Positions 61,687 through 64,000 of a stretch of 64,000 bases of DNA are shown one piece after another (position 1 is the first letter of the stretch; each line of letters begins with the position of its first letter). The notes beneath the pieces were generated by a model that saw only the letters and a program-made list of their open reading frames with translations, did not search any database and was not told the DNA's origin. The DNA is from Antarcticimicrobium sediminis (GTDB lineage Bacteria; Pseudomonadota; Alphaproteobacteria; Rhodobacterales; Rhodobacteraceae). Location: NCBI RefSeq assembly GCF_004348975.1, contig NZ_SMFP01000003.1, positions 1-64,000 on the forward strand. The letters are read 5' to 3'. Both the position numbers and the translations under genes were made by a program.

Positions 61687-63345
61687 TCAGGACGGGTCGC
61701 GCCAACGGTTGACGATGGGGTAGCGGCGATCAAGCCAGAACGCGCGCTTGGTCAGACGCGCGCCGGGGGCCGACTGGAACCGCTTGTATTCACTAATGTA
61801 GAGCAGATGCTCGACCTTCTTAGCCGTGGCCCGATCAAACCCGGCGGCGACGCAATCGGCGATGGAGCCGTCGCGGTCCACAAGGATATCAAGGATCGCG
61901 TCCAGCTCGTCATATTCGGGCAGGCTGTTGCTGTCCTTCTGATCCGGGCGCAGTTCGGCACTGGGCGGTTTGGAGATCACCCGGGGCGGGATCACCTCGC
62001 CCGCAGGCGCCTTCATCCAGTCGCGGTGATTATCATTGCGCCAGCGGCAGGTTTCGAACACGCGGGTTTTGTACAGATCCTTGATCGGATTGTACCCTCC
62101 GGCCATGTCGCCGTAGATGGTGGCATAGCCCACCGCCACCTCGGATTTGTTGCCGGTGGTCAGCAGCATCTCGCCAAACTTGTTGGACATCGCCATCAGC
62201 AGCAGACCGCGCAGGCGCGACTGGATGTTTTCCTCGGTCAGGTCGGGTTTCAACCCCGCAAACAACGGCTCCAAGGTATTGGAGATCGCCCCCCGCCCCT
62301 CGGCAATCGGGACATAATCATAATGGCAACCCAGCGCCTTGGCGACAGCCTCGGCGTCCTCCAGCGACTCCGGGCTGGTGTATTCCGAGGGCAACATGAC
62401 GCAGCGCACATTCTCTGGCCCCAGCGCATCGGCCGCGATCACCGCGACCAGCGCCGAATCGATGCCCCCCGACAGCCCCAGCAGCACCTTGGAGAACCCG
62501 GTCTTGGCCATGTAATCGCGCAGGGCGATGACCATCACCTGATAATCCTGCTCCCATTCCGAGGGGTGGACGTGTTCCGCGCCCGGCAGGATGCGCCAGC
62601 CGTCGGACCCACGTTCCAGATCCACGTGAGTGATGGCCGCGTCGAACTGCGGCATCTGAAACGCCAGTTCGCCCCCCGGGTTCAACCCGAAGCTGGCCCC
62701 GTCAAAGACCTGATCGTCCTGTCCGCCCACCATGTTGAGATAGATCAGCGGCAGGTCGGTCTCGACCACGCGGGCGACCATGTGGTTGAGCCGGGTGTCA
62801 TGCTTGCCCCGGTAATAGGGCGAGCCATTGGGCACCAGCAGGAATTCCGCCCCGGTCTCGGCCAGGGTCTCGGCGACATCCTCGTGCCAGGCATCCTCGC
62901 AAATCGGGCTGCCGATGCGGGTGTCGCCCACCGAATAAGGCCCGCCCAACGGACCGGCGGCAAAGATCCGCTGTTCGTCGAACACCATCTCGTTGGGCAG
63001 ATTATGCTTGAGCGCGGTATGGGCGATCTTGCCATCCCTGAGGATGAAATAGGCGTTGAACAGCTGCGCCCCCTCGACCCATGGCCCGCCAATGGCCAGC
63101 GCCGGACCGTCGGCACAGTCTGCCGCCAGTTTGCGCACCGCCTCGATCGCGGCGGTGTGGAAGGCGGGTTTCATCACCAGATCCTGCGGGTTGTACCCGA
63201 CAAGGAACATCTCGGGCAGCGCCACCAGATCGGCGCCAGCGGCACGGCCCTGGTCCCAGGCCTCGCGCGCCTTGGCGGCGTTGCCTTCCAGATCCCCCAT
63301 CACGGGGTTCAATTGCGCCAGCGTCACGCGGAAACGATCAGACAT
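61687..63345 (-). CDS. nadE: Glutamine-dependent NAD+ synthase
   Basis: A 552-residue fusion. The N-terminal nitrilase-type glutaminase has Glu45 in ALPEMFLVGY, Lys in TALKHNLPN, and Cys in SPICEDAWH. The C-terminal ligase has the ATP loop LGLSGGIDSAL and TTGNKSEVAVGY. It converts deamido-NAD to NAD using glutamine. Start at 63345 (MSDRFRVTLAQLNP) fits the family. It lies 42 bp upstream of the EamA gene on the same strand. Confidence 0.96.
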   Translation of the reverse strand: MSDRFRVTLAQLNPVMGDLEGNAAKAREAWDQGRAAGADLVALPEMFLVGYNPQDLVMKPAFHTAAIEAVRKLAADCADGPALAIGGPWVEGAQLFNAYFILRDGKIAHTALKHNLPNEMVFDEQRIFAAGPLGGPYSVGDTRIGSPICEDAWHEDVAETLAETGAEFLLVPNGSPYYRGKHDTRLNHMVARVVETDLPLIYLNMVGGQDDQVFDGASFGLNPGGELAFQMPQFDAAITHVDLERGSDGWRILPGAEHVHPSEWEQDYQVMVIALRDYMAKTGFSKVLLGLSGGIDSALVAVIAADALGPENVRCVMLPSEYTSPESLEDAEAVAKALGCHYDYVPIAEGRGAISNTLEPLFAGLKPDLTEENIQSRLRGLLLMAMSNKFGEMLLTTGNKSEVAVGYATIYGDMAGGYNPIKDLYKTRVFETCRWRNDNHRDWMKAPAGEVIPPRVISKPPSAELRPDQKDSNSLPEYDELDAILDILVDRDGSIADCVAAGFDRATAKKVEHLLYISEYKRFQSAPGARLTKRAFWLDRRYPIVNRWRDPS

Positions 63346-63547
63346 CCTGCCCTCGGTCCAAGTCCTGTTTGCAGCCATTTAACAGATCATGTGCCGAGGG
63401 AAAGCCTTGCGCCGCAAAAGACGTTGCTTGAACCCGCCCCCTCGCCTAGTTTCTAATGGCTTCGCAGGCGCGCCACAGCGCCGCGCGGGCACATCGCGAC
63501 GCGGATCTCGACACGGATCGCGGCACAGGGGGCAGGCAGGACATCCG

Positions 63548-64000
63548 ATGAGACATCTTGGAATGGTATTGGCGATCACAACCGGTCTGATGCTGGCGGG
63601 ACAGGCCCGTGCGCAGGACGGTCAGGTGCTGACCACCGAAGACGATATCGGCGGCGTCTATGAGGGCACCTTTCGCGGCGGGTTGCAGCACGGCACCGGC
63701 ACCTATCGGCTGCCGAACGGCTATGAATATTCCGGCGACTGGCTGGATGGAGAGATCAAGGGCCAAGGCGTGGCGCGGTTTCCCAACGGCTCGGTCTATG
63801 AGGGCGAATTTGCCAAGGGCAAGCCGAACGGTCTGGGCAAGATCACCTTTTCCGACGGCGGCACCTATGAAGGCGACTGGCTTGATGGGGTGATCAACGG
63901 ACAGGGCGTGGCCACCTATGCCAACGGGGTGCGCTATGAGGGCGAATTCCGCAACGCGCAGCACAATGGCTTTGGCGTCATGACCAGCCCCGGCGGGTAT
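63548..64000 (+). CDS. MORN-repeat protein, exported (cut by window edge)
   Basis: The first 151 residues of a longer protein; no stop before the edge. A signal peptide (MRHLGMVLAITTGLMLAGQARA) is followed by MORN repeats of about 23 residues, each like VYEGEFAKGKPNGLGKITF or YEGDWLDGVINGQGVATY. Known: MORN repeats form elongated beta scaffolds in membrane-associated proteins; many roseobacter examples are of unknown function. The C terminus, which would show any fused domain, is outside the window. Confidence 0.85.
   Translation, partial: MRHLGMVLAITTGLMLAGQARAQDGQVLTTEDDIGGVYEGTFRGGLQHGTGTYRLPNGYEYSGDWLDGEIKGQGVARFPNGSVYEGEFAKGKPNGLGKITFSDGGTYEGDWLDGVINGQGVATYANGVRYEGEFRNAQHNGFGVMTSPGGY

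Overview
The window looks like chromosomal DNA of a Roseobacter-group alphaproteobacterium (Rhodobacteraceae). This rests on high GC, GcrA, DUF1489, short HisG with HisZ, an adenosylcobalamin-dependent ribonucleotide reductase, a TGA-N9-TCA Iron-Rhodo-box and the family resemblance of nearly every protein. It is not obviously a plasmid or prophage. The genus cannot be named from the sequence alone.

Bases 1-10.4 kb are the accessory part: a lone tyrosine recombinase, an HD-domain protein, a methyltransferase-nitrilase pair facing a membrane-bound CadC/TPR regulator, a chromate transporter, a small orphan gene, a Dps remnant and an RTX protein. These are separated by long gene-poor gaps that carry three copies of a 56-bp dispersed repeat. 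From 10.5 to 25.9 kb the content is mostly core: nrdJ with an inserted XRE-type helix-turn-helix domain, DUF1489, DUF2254, hisS-hisZ-hisG overlapping by 4 nt, slyX, dnaE and polA.

From 26 to 35 kb lie a ferric-iron permease and a convergent ferric-iron binding protein (no ATPase gene in view), rpmJ, tRNA-Val(GAC), an N-formylglutamate amidohydrolase, a LysR regulator, a low-molecular-weight phosphatase, a sirtuin, a PCu(A)C copper chaperone pair and rpmB. From 35 to 48.5 kb: meaB, hrpB, argD-argF, gcrA with an elaborate upstream region, a YghU-type GST, PBP4, nadD, a siderophore-interacting protein with an Iron-Rhodo-box, and ettA.

From 48.5 to 64 kb: two small envelope proteins, trxC, a DUF4329 protein, a cold-shock gene, the tesA / ybbA-ybbP divergent unit, an NsrR-like regulator facing a gamma-glutamylcyclotransferase gene across an FNR/Dnr-type site, gltX, a Tat-exported metallo-beta-lactamase-fold hydrolase, a DadA-like oxidoreductase, an EamA exporter, nadE and the start of a MORN-repeat gene cut by the right edge.

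The most unusual features are the DNA-binding domain inside NrdJ together with three ACCACAA repeats in its upstream region; a 106-bp nested palindrome in an empty interval; phased tandem repeats between the methyltransferase and its likely regulator; the GANTC palindrome, inverted repeat and terminator-like hairpin before gcrA; and two families of dispersed intergenic repeats. All functional statements are from reading the sequence and from family knowledge; no database search was run.
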